NCBI GenBank assembly: GCA_018818925.1
Contig: JAHJQZ010000067.1
Location: forward strand, 1-64,000
Direction: 5' to 3'
From: Alphaproteobacteria bacterium
GTDB lineage: Bacteria; Pseudomonadota; Alphaproteobacteria; Rhizobiales; Devosiaceae
Length of the DNA stretch: 64,000 bases
Shown here: piece by piece, positions 50,846 through 59,600 of the stretch
Layout of the letters: each line of letters opens with the position of its first letter
Position numbering within the stretch: the first letter of the stretch is position 1
Notes under the pieces: generated by a model
The model's input: the letters and a program-made list of their open reading frames with translations, nothing else
The model's database searches: none
Told to the model about the DNA's origin: nothing
Translations under genes and position numbers: made by a program

Positions 50846-51952
50846 TCAGTTTCCCGCGTCCGCCGCCTCGGCCTCCTGTTGCTCCAGCGCCTCGCGGGTC
50901 AGTTCGGCCTCATTTGCCGCCTCGGCCGCCGCCTCGCGCTCGACGGCGCGCCATTGGGCGACGTTCTTGCGGTGGTCGGCGTAATTGGTCGCGAACAGGT
51001 GGCCGTCCGACGGCGTGGCGCCGGCGGCGACGAAATAGAGATACGCGGTCTTGTCCGGATTGGCCGTCGCCTGGAGGGCGGCCAGACCGGGATTGGCGAT
51101 CGGTCCGGCTGGCAAGCCGTCGATCTGATAGGTGTTGTAGTCGGTCCGGGCCTCGAGCTCAGATTTGCGCAGGCCGCGCCCGAGCGTGCCGACGCCCTTG
51201 GTGATGCCGTAGATCGTGGTCGGGTCGGACTGAAGCCGCATGTTGCGTTTCAGCCGGTTGACAAAGACCGAGGCCACCTGCGGACGTTCGCCGTCGACGC
51301 CGGTTTCCTTCTCGACGATGGAGGCGAGGATCACCAGCTGTTCGGGCGTATCCAGGGGCAGGTTTGGATCGCGCTCGGCCCAGATTTCGGCCAGTGCCTC
51401 GTCATGTGCCGCGATCATGCGGTCGAGGACCGACTGGCGCGTGGCGCCGCGCTCATAGACATAGGTATCGGGCAGGAGCGTGCCCTCTTCGGGCAAGGTC
51501 TCGATATTGCCTTCGAGCAGCGGCGCCTCGTTGAGCCGCTCGACGATCTGCCAGGAGGTATAGCCCTCGGGGAAGGTCACCGAATAGGTGATCGGCGTGC
51601 CTTCGCTCAGCTCGGTCAGGATGTCCGCCATCGAGGCGCCGGCCGTCAGCTTGTACTCGCCGTGCTTGAGCGCCCGCTCCTTTTTCTCGGCCATGGCCCC
51701 GCCGATGAAAATCCAGCGGTTCGAGATCAGCCCCGCATCCTCGAGCCGCTGCGCCACGGTCGACAACCCGTTGCCGCGCTCGACGATAAAGACCGTGTCC
51801 TGGCTGGACTGGCCCTCGGCGTAGAACTGGCTGATGCCCCAGACGACGATGCCGACCAGCACGATGATGGCCAGCACCAGAATCGACAGGAAGCCGTTGA
51901 GAATGTCGACAACGGCATTGCGCGTGCGGCGGCTTTTGGGCTTTCCGAACAT
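50846..51952 (-). CDS. mltG: Endolytic transglycosylase MltG
   Basis: A 368-residue inner-membrane lytic transglycosylase thought to end glycan-strand growth. One N-terminal membrane helix (FLSILVLAIIVLVGIVVWGI) is followed by a LysM-like part and the YceG domain: FPEGYTSWQIVERL, GTLLPDTYVYERG, ASIVEKETGVDGERP with the catalytic Glu, and SDPTTIYG. The tail is Ala/Glu-rich. The ATG at 51952 begins MFGKPKSRRTRN. It follows fabF as usual in alphaproteobacteria. Confidence 0.95.
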   Translation of the reverse strand: MFGKPKSRRTRNAVVDILNGFLSILVLAIIVLVGIVVWGISQFYAEGQSSQDTVFIVERGNGLSTVAQRLEDAGLISNRWIFIGGAMAEKKERALKHGEYKLTAGASMADILTELSEGTPITYSVTFPEGYTSWQIVERLNEAPLLEGNIETLPEEGTLLPDTYVYERGATRQSVLDRMIAAHDEALAEIWAERDPNLPLDTPEQLVILASIVEKETGVDGERPQVASVFVNRLKRNMRLQSDPTTIYGITKGVGTLGRGLRKSELEARTDYNTYQIDGLPAGPIANPGLAALQATANPDKTAYLYFVAAGATPSDGHLFATNYADHRKNVAQWRAVEREAAAEAANEAELTREALEQQEAEAADAGN

Positions 51953-52105
51953 GACAAATCCTTCGAACGGCCCCGGCATTGTTGTGACAAATCAGGCGAA
52001 AACAAGTGATTCCGCCTGGCGGACACAGGTTTTGCGTGCACCCGCTCGCCTCAAGGCCCTCGGCGTCGCGATGGCATCGGAACGCCTTGCCGCGGCGCGG
52101 GAGCT

Positions 52106-53374
52106 CTAGCCGAGCTTGCGCATGATCAGGGTGGCATTGGTGCCGCCGAAGCCGAAGGAATTGGACAGGGCGGTGGTGATCTCGCGCTCGACCGGAACCT
52201 TCGGGGCCAGATTGATCGGCGTCTCGACGGACGGGTTGTCGAGATTGATCGTTGCCGGTGCGATGCCGTCGCGCATGGCCAGCAGGCAGAAGATCGCTTC
52301 GACCGCGCCCGCCGCGCCGAGCAGATGGCCGATTGAGGACTTGGTCGAGGACATGACCACGCCGGAGGCGGCATCGCCGAGCACGCGCGCCACCGCGCCG
52401 AGTTCGATCTCGTCGCCAAGCAGGGTCGAGGTGCCATGGGCGTTGATGTAGTCGATCTCGGACGGATCGATCCCCGCCCGGGCGATGGCGGCCTTCATGG
52501 CGCGCTGGGCGCCGTTGCCGTCGGGGGTCGGGGCAGTGATGTGATGGGCGTCGCCGGAAAGGCCGTAGCCGATGATCTCCCCGTAGATATTGGCACCGCG
52601 CGCCCTGGCATGCGCGAGCTCCTCGAGCACGACAATACCGGCCCCCTCGCCCATGACGAAGCCGTCGCGGTCTCTGTCCCAGGGGCGCGAGGCTTGTTCC
52701 GGGCGGTCGTTGAAGCCGGTGGACAGGGCGCGGCTGGCGCAGAAGCCGGCGAGCGACAGCCGGTCGAGCGGCGATTCCGTGCCGCCGGCGACCATGACAT
52801 CGGCATCGCCGAGGGCGATGAGCCGCGCGGCGTCGCCAATGGCGTGCGTGCCGGTCGAGCAGGCCGTCACGACCGAATGATTCGGTCCCTTGAGCTTGTG
52901 GCGGATCGAGGCTTGCCCCGAGGCGAGGTTGATGAGGCGCCCGGGGATGAAGAAAGGCGAAATGCGCCGCGGCCCTTTTTGCTCGAGCGTCAGCGCCGCC
53001 TCGTAGATGCCGCCGATACCGCCAATGCCCGAACCGATGAGCACGCCGGCGCGCTCCTGGTCCTCGTCACGCGTCAGGTCGAGGCCGGAATCGGCCATCG
53101 CCTGGTCCGTCGCGGCCAGGGCATAGACGATGAACGGATCGACCTTGCGCTGGTCCTTGGGCTCGACCCATTCGTCGGGATCGAACAGGCCCTCGGCCTT
53201 GGGCCCCAAGGGAATCGGGCAGGCAATCTGGCAGGGCAGATCGTCTACCTTGAATTCGGTGATGCGCCGCGCCATGCTCCGGCCCGACAGCAGGCGCCGC
53301 CAGCTGGGTTCGACACCGCAGCCGAGCGGGCTGACGAGGCCGAGCCCCGTGATAACGACGCGCCGCAACTCCAT
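52106..53374 (-). CDS. fabF: Beta-ketoacyl-ACP synthase II
   Basis: A 422-residue condensing enzyme that extends acyl-ACP with malonyl-ACP. The catalytic triad is Cys in TACSTGTHAIG, His in NAHGTSTLLGD and His in SSIGHLLGAAG. RRVVITGLGLVSPLG and GFGGTNATLIMRK bracket the protein. It starts 12 bases after the acpP stop, so the two are co-transcribed. Confidence 0.97.
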   Translation of the reverse strand: MELRRVVITGLGLVSPLGCGVEPSWRRLLSGRSMARRITEFKVDDLPCQIACPIPLGPKAEGLFDPDEWVEPKDQRKVDPFIVYALAATDQAMADSGLDLTRDEDQERAGVLIGSGIGGIGGIYEAALTLEQKGPRRISPFFIPGRLINLASGQASIRHKLKGPNHSVVTACSTGTHAIGDAARLIALGDADVMVAGGTESPLDRLSLAGFCASRALSTGFNDRPEQASRPWDRDRDGFVMGEGAGIVVLEELAHARARGANIYGEIIGYGLSGDAHHITAPTPDGNGAQRAMKAAIARAGIDPSEIDYINAHGTSTLLGDEIELGAVARVLGDAASGVVMSSTKSSIGHLLGAAGAVEAIFCLLAMRDGIAPATINLDNPSVETPINLAPKVPVEREITTALSNSFGFGGTNATLIMRKLG

Positions 53375-53386
53375 CGGGTGGAACCG

Positions 53387-53626
53387 CTACTCGCCCTTGG
53401 CCTTCTTGAGAAAGGTAACGGCATCGCCGAAGGTCTGGATCTGCTCGGCCGCATCATCCGGAATTTCGACCTCGAATTCCTCCTCGAAGGCCATCACGAG
53501 CTCAACCTGATCGAGCGAGTCGGCGCCCAGATCGTCGATGAAGCCGGCCTTGTCGGTAACCTTGTCGGCGTCGACGTTCAAATGTTCGACCACGATCTTG
53601 CGCACGCGATCTTCGATGTCGCTCAT
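53387..53626 (-). CDS. acpP: Acyl carrier protein
   Basis: A 79-residue acyl carrier protein. The phosphopantetheine is attached to Ser in [10 protein letters not shown], and helix II continues [20 protein letters not shown]. The protein is strongly acidic. It is modified by AcpS (10468-10881) and used by the neighbouring Fab enzymes. The 208 bases upstream, before fabG, are long for an operon and probably include a separate promoter for this highly expressed gene. Confidence 0.98.
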   Translation of the reverse strand: MSDIEDRVRKIVVEHLNVDADKVTDKAGFIDDLGADSLDQVELVMAFEEEFEVEIPDDAAEQIQTFGDAVTFLKKAKGE

Positions 53627-53834
53627 GTCTTGCTAGTCCTTCTTACAAACCATTGTTGTCGTTGGTGGGCCGCACAGCGCTGATCGCCGTCAACTGACTG
53701 GTGCAAACCGCCGTTTTTTGCGGGTTTTAGGCGGTTTCGGCGCCAGTCCGCTCCGCTTTGACGGGCGGCATTATCATACTTTTTCTGCCTTGACCATATG
53801 GGCAGGCCCGGCCGCCATACAAGCCCACAAAAGC

Positions 53835-54572
53835 CTAGAGCATCAGCATGCCGCCATTGATGTTGAGGGTATGGCCGGTTATGTAGCCCGCTTCCTCGCT
53901 GGCGAGGAACAGAACGGCCGCCGCAACCTCGCTGGCTTTGCCGAGCCGACCGGCCGGAATCCTGGCCAGCATGGCTTCGGACTGTTTTTCGAACATCTCA
54001 TCGGTCATAGCGGAACTGACAAAGCCGGGCGCCACGGAATTGACCGTAATGTTGCGCGAGGCGACCTCCTGGGCGAGCGACTTGTTCATGCCGATCAGGC
54101 CGGCCTTGGTGGCGGCGTAATTGGCCTGCCCGCCATTGCCGGCGACGCCGACGACCGAGGATATGCCGACGATGCGGCCGTAACGCCGCTTCATCATGCC
54201 CCTGAGGACGGCGCGCGTGATGTGGAAGGCGGCGGTCAGGTTGACGGCGAGCACGTCGTCCCAGTCCTCGTCCTTCATGCGCATGAACAGCCCGTCGCGC
54301 GTCATGCCGGCATTGTTGACGAGAATGTCGATGCCGCCGAGCGCCGCCTCGGCGTCGGGCACCAGCCTGTCCACCTCGGCCAGCGAGGCGAGATTGCACG
54401 GCAGGATGGCGGCCTCGGTCGCAAGGCCGGCGGCGACTGCTTCGAGCTTGTCGACGCGCGTGCCGCTGAGCGCGACGGCAGCGCCGGCCTCGCTGAGCAC
54501 GCGGGCGATCTCGGAACCGATGCCGCCGCTGGCACCCGTCACGAGGGCACGTTTTCCGGTCAGATCGAACAT
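53835..54572 (-). CDS. fabG: 3-oxoacyl-ACP reductase
   Basis: A 245-residue short-chain dehydrogenase reducing 3-oxoacyl-ACP with NADPH. The cofactor motif is TGASGGIG (12-19), NNAGMTRDGLFMRMKDEDWD is the FabG-type central motif and the catalytic Ser-Tyr-Lys lie in ISSVVGVAGNGGQANYAATK. Its place between fabD and acpP supports the FabG call over a generic reductase. About 270 bases separate it from fabD; that gap holds a short T6A6 tract but no gene. Confidence 0.96.
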   Translation of the reverse strand: MFDLTGKRALVTGASGGIGSEIARVLSEAGAAVALSGTRVDKLEAVAAGLATEAAILPCNLASLAEVDRLVPDAEAALGGIDILVNNAGMTRDGLFMRMKDEDWDDVLAVNLTAAFHITRAVLRGMMKRRYGRIVGISSVVGVAGNGGQANYAATKAGLIGMNKSLAQEVASRNITVNSVAPGFVSSAMTDEMFEKQSEAMLARIPAGRLGKASEVAAAVLFLASEEAGYITGHTLNINGGMLML

Positions 54573-54842
54573 GGGTCAGTTCCCCTCGGCTTTGTTGTAC
54601 GCTTTCCAGCGGGCGCGGCAAAGCCCGGCAAGCGCCTGCATGCTGGCGTCAAGGCCGGCGGCGCTGATCGCCCGTCCTGAAACCCGAACGCCGTATTGGC
54701 AAGTCTCGCGCGCCGCGCCAAGGGCATTTTTTAAAAAACCTCGCTCGGTTTCGGTATCGGCGGCGATCTACGAACAGGCCGGCCAGCTCGCCCGCGACCG
54801 GCGAAATCCGCCGAGCGCAACGTGTCGATGCCGCAACGGGCA

Positions 54843-55793
54843 TCATCCGTTCCAGTCGGCGAGACAGGCCTTTATGTCCTCGGCCGAGCCGAGCGCCCTT
54901 GCCGCGGCGGCGGGCGCGATGCGCTTGGCGAGGCCGGTCAGGACCTTGCCGGTGCCGAGCTCGAAGAAGGAATCGACGCCGCCTTCGCCGGCCAGCCAGG
55001 TGATGCTTTCGGTCCAGCGGACCATGCCGGTGACCTGCTCGATCAGGTGGCGGCGGATGCGTTCGGGATCGGTCACCGGACGCGCCGTCACATTGGCGAC
55101 GAGCGGCACGGCGGGGGCGTGCATGGTCACCTCGGTCAGCGCCTCGGCCATGCCGATGGCCGCCGGCGCCATGAGCGAGCAGTGGAAGGGCGCGCTGACC
55201 GGCAGCGGCACGGCCCGCTTGGCGCCCCTGGCCTTGGCGATCTCGATGGCGCGTTCGACGGCGGCGCGGGTGCCGGACACGACGACCTGGCCGGGCGCAT
55301 TGTCGTTGGCGACATCGCACACGGCGCCGTCGGCCGCTTCGGCGGCAAGGGCCCGGACCGCATCGAGATCAAGGCCGAGAATGGCGGCCATCGCCCCTTT
55401 GCCCACCGGCACCGCCGCCTGCATGGCGCGGCCGCGGATGTCGAGGAGCCTGGCGGTATCGGCGAGCGCAAAGGTCCCGGCGGCACAAAGGGCCGAATAC
55501 TCGCCGAGCGAATGGCCGGCGACATAGGACACATCGTCGCCGACGCGCACGCCATGCGTCTCGAGTACGCGAATCACCGCCATCGACACCGCCATGAGGG
55601 CGGGCTGGGCGTTCTCGGTCAGCCGCAGCACGTCGTCGGGCCCCTCGAACATGATGGTCGACAGGTTGCGCCCGAGCGCGCTATCGACTTCCTCGTAGAC
55701 TGCCCGCGCCTCGGCGAAGGACTCGCCGAGCGCCTTGCCCATTTCGACGACCTGGCTGCCCTGGCCGGGAAAGGTGAATGCACGTTTTGCCAT
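54843..55793 (-). CDS. fabD: Malonyl-CoA-ACP transacylase
   Basis: A 316-residue transacylase loading malonyl groups on ACP. The nucleophile is Ser95 in GHSLGEYSAL; His in APFHCSLM is its partner, and TFPGQGSQ opens the protein. The ATG at 55793 gives the standard MAKRAFTFPGQGSQ. It is the first gene of the fab run and diverges from the RecD-like helicase gene 89 bases away. Confidence 0.97.
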   Translation of the reverse strand: MAKRAFTFPGQGSQVVEMGKALGESFAEARAVYEEVDSALGRNLSTIMFEGPDDVLRLTENAQPALMAVSMAVIRVLETHGVRVGDDVSYVAGHSLGEYSALCAAGTFALADTARLLDIRGRAMQAAVPVGKGAMAAILGLDLDAVRALAAEAADGAVCDVANDNAPGQVVVSGTRAAVERAIEIAKARGAKRAVPLPVSAPFHCSLMAPAAIGMAEALTEVTMHAPAVPLVANVTARPVTDPERIRRHLIEQVTGMVRWTESITWLAGEGGVDSFFELGTGKVLTGLAKRIAPAAAARALGSAEDIKACLADWNG

Positions 55794-55882
55794 TTTTTTC
55801 CGCGCGTGTTTGTCTCGCTTAAACCGTCCGGCTCTAATTATGGGCGCCACGGCCCCGTGGCAAGCGATCCGAGAAACGTTCA

Positions 55883-56980
55883 ATGGTCAAATGGTCACCC
55901 CAGCAGGACGCGGCCCTCAGCGCCGTCTCCTCCTGGCTCAAGGATGAAGGCGGCGACCAGGTCTTTCGCCTGTTCGGATGGGCCGGGACCGGCAAGACCA
56001 CGCTCGCCCGGCATCTTGCCGCCGGGCTCAACGCCGTTAAATACGCCGCCTTCACCGGCAAGGCGGCGTTGGCCATGCGCAAGCGCGGCTGCCGGGGCGC
56101 CTCGACGATCCACAGCCTCATCTACACGCTCGTTTCCGAAACCGAGGGCGAGCCGCGCTTCGTGCTCGACAGGGAATCGCCGGCGGCGAGCGCCGATCTC
56201 GTCGTCATCGACGAGGTGTCGATGGTCGACGAGGCGCTGGCGGCGGACCTCCTGTCCTTCGGCACCAAGGTGCTGGTGCTCGGCGATCCGTTCCAGTTGC
56301 CGCCGGTCCAGGGCACCGGCTATTTCATTTCCGAGGCGCCGGACATCATGCTGACCGAAATCCACCGGCAGGCGGCGGAAAACCCGATCGTGCAACTCTC
56401 GCTCGACATCAGGAACGGCGGCCATCTCCAGCGCGGCGCCTATGGCGACAGCAAGGTCATCTCGCGCGACGAGGTCGACCAGCAGGAGGTGCTCGACGCC
56501 GACCAGGTGCTGGTCGGGCGCAACCGGACGCGGATCGACTACAATAACCGGCTCAGGGAGCTGAAGGGCCTGCCGCATGGCGCGCCGGTCCTCGGCGACA
56601 AGATCGTCTGCCTGAGAAACAATCCGCGCAAGAAGCTTCTCAACGGCCAGATTTTCGTCGTGCTCGAGGTCAAGCGCAAGAATGCCGGCAAGCTCGAAAT
56701 GCTGCTCTTGCCGGAAGACGCGGACGCGGCCACCGCCGAGGTCAAGGTCGAGACCCATCTCGACTTCTTCACCGGCACCGAGGACCAGATGCCCTGGGCC
56801 GTGCGCCGGCGCTTCGACGAGTTCACCTTCGGCTACTCCCTGACCGTCCACAAGGCCCAGGGCAGCCAGTGGGACCATGTCTACCTGTTCGACGAAAGCT
56901 TCGCCTTCCGCGAGGACGGAAGGCGCTGGCTCTATACCGGCGTGACGCGGGCGGTCGAGAAGATCACGGTGGTGAGCTGA
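55883..56980 (+). CDS. RecD-like superfamily 1 DNA helicase
   Basis: A 365-residue small SF1B-type helicase. Walker A is GWAGTGKTTLA (32-42), motif Ia AAFTGKAALAMRKRG, Walker B VVIDEVSMVDE, motif III LGDPFQLPPVQG, and motifs V/VI TVHKAQGSQWDHV and YTGVTRAVEK at the C-terminus (UvrD_C_2-like). It lacks the long N-terminal part of RecD2 and has no RecB/RecC partners nearby. Similar short proteins are found in phages (Dda-like) and in many alphaproteobacteria. The biological role is not known. Confidence 0.85.
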   Translation: MVKWSPQQDAALSAVSSWLKDEGGDQVFRLFGWAGTGKTTLARHLAAGLNAVKYAAFTGKAALAMRKRGCRGASTIHSLIYTLVSETEGEPRFVLDRESPAASADLVVIDEVSMVDEALAADLLSFGTKVLVLGDPFQLPPVQGTGYFISEAPDIMLTEIHRQAAENPIVQLSLDIRNGGHLQRGAYGDSKVISRDEVDQQEVLDADQVLVGRNRTRIDYNNRLRELKGLPHGAPVLGDKIVCLRNNPRKKLLNGQIFVVLEVKRKNAGKLEMLLLPEDADAATAEVKVETHLDFFTGTEDQMPWAVRRRFDEFTFGYSLTVHKAQGSQWDHVYLFDESFAFREDGRRWLYTGVTRAVEKITVVS

Positions 56981-57014
56981 GGGCGGCGGCAGCAAAGATA
57001 CTGCTGCGGCACCT

Positions 57015-57118
57015 CGTCATTGCGAGGAGCGAAGCGACGCGGCAACCCAGAAGGATGCACGCGTCGACGTTTCGGGCTTCCTGGATTGCCGCGCGCCCTG
57101 CGGGCGCTCGCAATGACG
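57015..57118. repeat. Palindromic intergenic repeat, family B (copy 2)
   Basis: CGTCATTGCGAG (57015-57026) and CTCGCAATGACG (57107-57118) are identical outer arms to those of the element at 10928-11031. The inner part (GGCAACCCAGAAGG and CCTGGATTGCC) is a decayed version of the inner stem there. It lies between convergent genes. Confidence 0.9.
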
Positions 57119-57149
57119 ATGGAAGCGTTTGGGTCGAATCCCGACGCGC

Positions 57150-57551
57150 CTAGATGCGCTCGAATTCCATGGTCTGGCAGAAGATGACCTGACACCCCCT
57201 GACCATCAGGCTGTCGTCGTCGATCAGGATCAGGCGGCCGGGGATTTCCTCGCCGTCATAGCTGACGGTGCCGGACCATTTGTTGGCGCCGGTCTGGCGG
57301 GCGTTCTTGACGACAAAGGTGTTGAGATGGTCGAGGTTTTCCGGGGTGCGGGCGTCGGACCTGAGCCAGGTCAGGCGGGCACACAGATTCGTGCCGCCGC
57401 AATAGCTGACCTCGTAGCGGCTTTCGCCGGTCGTGGTCTGCCAGCGGCCGACGGGAGATTGCGTGTCGGCGGCACCGGCGGGAAGCGGCGCGATCGACAG
57501 GATGGCAAGGGCGGCAAAGGCAGTGGCGGCGTAGTGGCGTGCGCGTGTCAT
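57150..57551 (-). CDS. Secreted DUF2147 family protein (second copy)
   Basis: A 133-residue exported protein with a signal peptide (residues 1-27, ending GAA). The mature part shows GRWQTTTGESRYEVSYC, then NLCARLTWLRSDARTPENLD and a closing GCQVIFCQTMEFER, the DUF2147 arrangement. Two Cys pairs (YCGGTNLC and GCQVIFC) mirror those in the protein at 3333-3845, though the two share little else, so they are distant paralogues. The ATG at 57551 begins the signal peptide. Confidence 0.85.
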   Translation of the reverse strand: MTRARHYAATAFAALAILSIAPLPAGAADTQSPVGRWQTTTGESRYEVSYCGGTNLCARLTWLRSDARTPENLDHLNTFVVKNARQTGANKWSGTVSYDGEEIPGRLILIDDDSLMVRGCQVIFCQTMEFERI

Positions 57552-58060
57552 GTCTTGTCTTGTTCCTTGGGAGCAGGGCCGTTGACCTTCTAAGTATGGC
57601 GGCAATAGGGCCGTGCCGCTTAACCGGTTGCGAACGGCGCGTTCAGGGCCGGTTCATCCGGGCGCGAAAGCCCATGCCAAAAGGGGGGAAACGCACCAGC
57701 CGGCTTGCGGTTCGATCCGCCTGGATTTTCGAGAATTGCGGCGTTGCGCAATCGCTCGGCGACGACATCGCCGCGCGCGGCGCCGCGGTGAAGACCTTGT
57801 CGGGCCAGAAGCTGTCGAGCTGGAGACGGGCCGAGACCGGCCAAGAAATCCTTGCCATCCGGTAGCTGAGGCCGTATGTACCGCGCGCATTCGTTTGGCC
57901 GGGGGCTGAACGGAGGGGTCCGGTTTTGCCGGATGGTGCCAAAAGGACATGCACCGCCTCCCGTGTTCCCGCTCTTTAGAAGACTGCTTTGACGCCTTTT
58001 CCGGCTTCAAGGAGGCTCCGCGCCGAACGGGCAGAAGTTGAACCGAAAGGAAAGGCGCTC
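57552..58060. other. Intergenic region upstream of rpsF
   Basis: This 509-base gap should contain the promoter and leader of the ribosomal protein operon. Short frames in it have no family likeness and no good ribosome sites, so I call no gene. GGTGC and GCACC (around 57935-57955) can form a stem with CCGG/CCGG just before it. CCGAAC near 58022 resembles the core seen in S6:S18-binding leaders, but the surrounding fold was not established. Confidence 0.4.
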
Positions 58061-58465
58061 ATGGCCCTTTACGAGCATATCTATCTGGCGCGGCAGGACG
58101 TTTCCGCCCAGCAGGTCGAAGACCTGACCAATCAGTATTCCGCCATCATCTCGTCCGGCGGCGGTCAGGTCACCAAGTCCGAGTACTGGGGCCTCAAGTC
58201 CTTGAGCTATAAGATCAAGAAGAACCGCAAGGCCCATTACACGCTTTTGAACATCGACGCGCCGCATGACGCCGTCGCCGAAATGGAGCGCCAGATGGGT
58301 CTTTCCGAAGACATCCTCAGGTTCATGACCATCCGCGTCGATGCCCTCGAGGTCGGCCCTTCTATCATGTTGCAGAAGCGCGACCGCGACGATCGTGGCG
58401 ACCGCGGCGACCGTGGTGATCGCGGTGATCGCGGCGACCGCGGCGACCGCCCGCGCCGTTTCTGA
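58061..58465 (+). CDS. rpsF: 30S ribosomal protein S6
   Basis: A 134-residue S6. [19 protein letters not shown] and [19 protein letters not shown] are conserved S6 regions; [17 protein letters not shown] follows. The C-terminal tail is unusual: six consecutive Arg-Gly-Asp triplets (residues 112-129) and RPRRF, encoded by near-identical 9-base units. The ATG at 58061 has GAAAGGAAAGG upstream; an in-frame Met 24 codons earlier is not needed. It is followed by rpsR, its ribosomal partner. Confidence 0.96.
   Translation: MALYEHIYLARQDVSAQQVEDLTNQYSAIISSGGGQVTKSEYWGLKSLSYKIKKNRKAHYTLLNIDAPHDAVAEMERQMGLSEDILRFMTIRVDALEVGPSIMLQKRDRDDRGDRGDRGDRGDRGDRGDRPRRF
58394..58447 (+). repeat. RGD-coding microrepeat in the rpsF tail
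   Basis: Six tandem 9-base units of the form CGn-GGn-GAn encode Arg-Gly-Asp six times. Only third positions vary (CGT/CGC, GGC/GGT, GAC/GAT), so slippage could change the number. Confidence 0.9.
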
Positions 58466-58488
58466 CAGGCGAGTAAGGAGACAAAGAC

Positions 58489-58743
58489 ATGGCCATTCGT
58501 GACCTGACCACCACCCATACCCGCCGGCCGTTCCAGCGCCGCCGCAAGACCTGCCCGTTCTCGGGCGCCGACGCCCAAAAGATCGACTTCAAGGACGTGC
58601 GCCTGATGCAGCGCTACATTTCCGAGCGCGGCAAGATCGTGCCGAGCCGTATCACCGCCGTCAGCGCCAAGAAGCAGCGCGAACTCGCCCGCGCGATCAA
58701 GCGCGCCCGCTTCATCGGCCTGCTGCCCTTCTCGGTCAGCTAA
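58489..58743 (+). CDS. rpsR: 30S ribosomal protein S18
   Basis: An 84-residue S18. [20 protein letters not shown] and [20 protein letters not shown] are the standard S18 sequences, ending [13 protein letters not shown]. It pairs with S6 on the 30S platform. AAGGAGAC lies upstream of the ATG and the gene is 23 bases after rpsF. No membrane protein gene (DUF2232) follows, although many relatives have one here. Confidence 0.98.
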   Translation: MAIRDLTTTHTRRPFQRRRKTCPFSGADAQKIDFKDVRLMQRYISERGKIVPSRITAVSAKKQRELARAIKRARFIGLLPFSVS

Positions 58744-58752
58744 ACGCATCTG

Positions 58753-58829
58753 GTTGCGGCTCCCGATCGGGGCCGCAGGCTGGGGCGGTGGAATGGTCCG
58801 CCGCTCCTAACCGATTGCCAACGGGCAAT
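58753..58829 (+). promoter_or_regulatory. Two hairpins in the rpsR-rplI spacer
   Basis: GCGGCTCCCGATCGGGGCCGC (58753-58773, given in two arms GCGGC and GCCGC around CCCGATCGGG) and GATTGCC / GGGCAATC (about 58812-58829) can fold. They may tune the ratio of RplI to the S6/S18 pair or mark an end point. Confidence 0.4.
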
Positions 58830-58851
58830 CCGGGACAGCATTGGAGAAAAA

Positions 58852-59433
58852 ATGCGCGTCATTCTTTTGGAGCGTGTCGGCCGCCACGGCGGCATCGGCG
58901 ATGAATGCACCGTCAAGCCGGGCTACGCCCGCAATTATCTGTTGCCGCAGGGAAAGGCCTTGCGTGCCACCGAGGCCAACCGCAAGAAGTTCGAGGCCGA
59001 ACGCACCGTCATCGAGAAGCGCAACGAAGAGCGCCGCAGCGCGGCGGCCGGCATCGCCGCCGGGCTCAACGGCCACACCGTCGTCATGATCCGCCAGGCC
59101 GGCGAGAACGGCCAGCTCTACGGCTCGGTCTCGACCCGCGACATTTCCGATGCCCTGGCCGCCGACGGCTACACGGTTCTGAAGTCGCAGATCGACCTCG
59201 CCAACCCGATCAAGACCGTCGGCCTGCACACCGTGGCGCTCAACCTGCATCCGGAAGTCGAGGTATCGGTCCTGGTCAATGTCTCCCGTTCCGAGGACGA
59301 AGCGGCGCGCCAGTCCAAGGGCGAGGACATGACCGTCGCCGGCTACCAGGACGAGGACGAGGCGCCAGCCCCGGCCGCCGAGGACTCAGCCGAAGCCGCC
59401 GAGGCGACCGACGCCGAGGAACCCGAGGCCTGA
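58852..59433 (+). CDS. rplI: 50S ribosomal protein L9
   Basis: A 193-residue L9. MRVILLERVGRHGGIGDECT and VKPGYARNYLLPQGKAL form the N-terminal rRNA-binding domain, joined by a long helix (RKKFEAERTVIEKRNEERR) to the C-terminal domain (LYGSVSTRDISDAL). The protein ends in an acidic, Ala/Glu-rich tail of about 40 residues, longer than in E. coli but usual in rhizobia. TTGGAGAAAAA precedes the ATG. A strong terminator follows. Confidence 0.97.
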   Translation: MRVILLERVGRHGGIGDECTVKPGYARNYLLPQGKALRATEANRKKFEAERTVIEKRNEERRSAAAGIAAGLNGHTVVMIRQAGENGQLYGSVSTRDISDALAADGYTVLKSQIDLANPIKTVGLHTVALNLHPEVEVSVLVNVSRSEDEAARQSKGEDMTVAGYQDEDEAPAPAAEDSAEAAEATDAEEPEA

Positions 59434-59453
59434 TTCTCCGGCTCACCACACGC

Positions 59454-59484
59454 AAAAGGGCCGGGTTCTCCCGGCCTTTTTTTT
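59454..59484 (+). terminator. Intrinsic terminator of the rpsF-rpsR-rplI operon
   Basis: GGCCGGG (59459-59465), loop TTCT, CCCGGCC (59470-59476), then eight T (59477-59484), with AAAA before the stem. This is the clearest intrinsic terminator in the window. Confidence 0.93.
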
Positions 59485-59600
59485 ATTTGAGCATGGCGTT
59501 ATCCCCGCTGTTCACCGACGAGAATATGACGCGTTCGTGGTGGCTATGGCGGCAGACAGGATTGCATTAACACCAAGGTTTACCAAAGAGCGAGGCAAGC

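Noticed and set aside
57539-57865. Open frame of 108 codons upstream of rpsF
   Set aside because: No similarity, no ribosome site, and it overlaps the start of the DUF2147 gene on the other strand; more likely leader DNA.
58394-58447. CRISPR-like or minisatellite array
   Set aside because: Units are 9 bases without spacers and lie in frame inside rpsF; it is a coding microrepeat.
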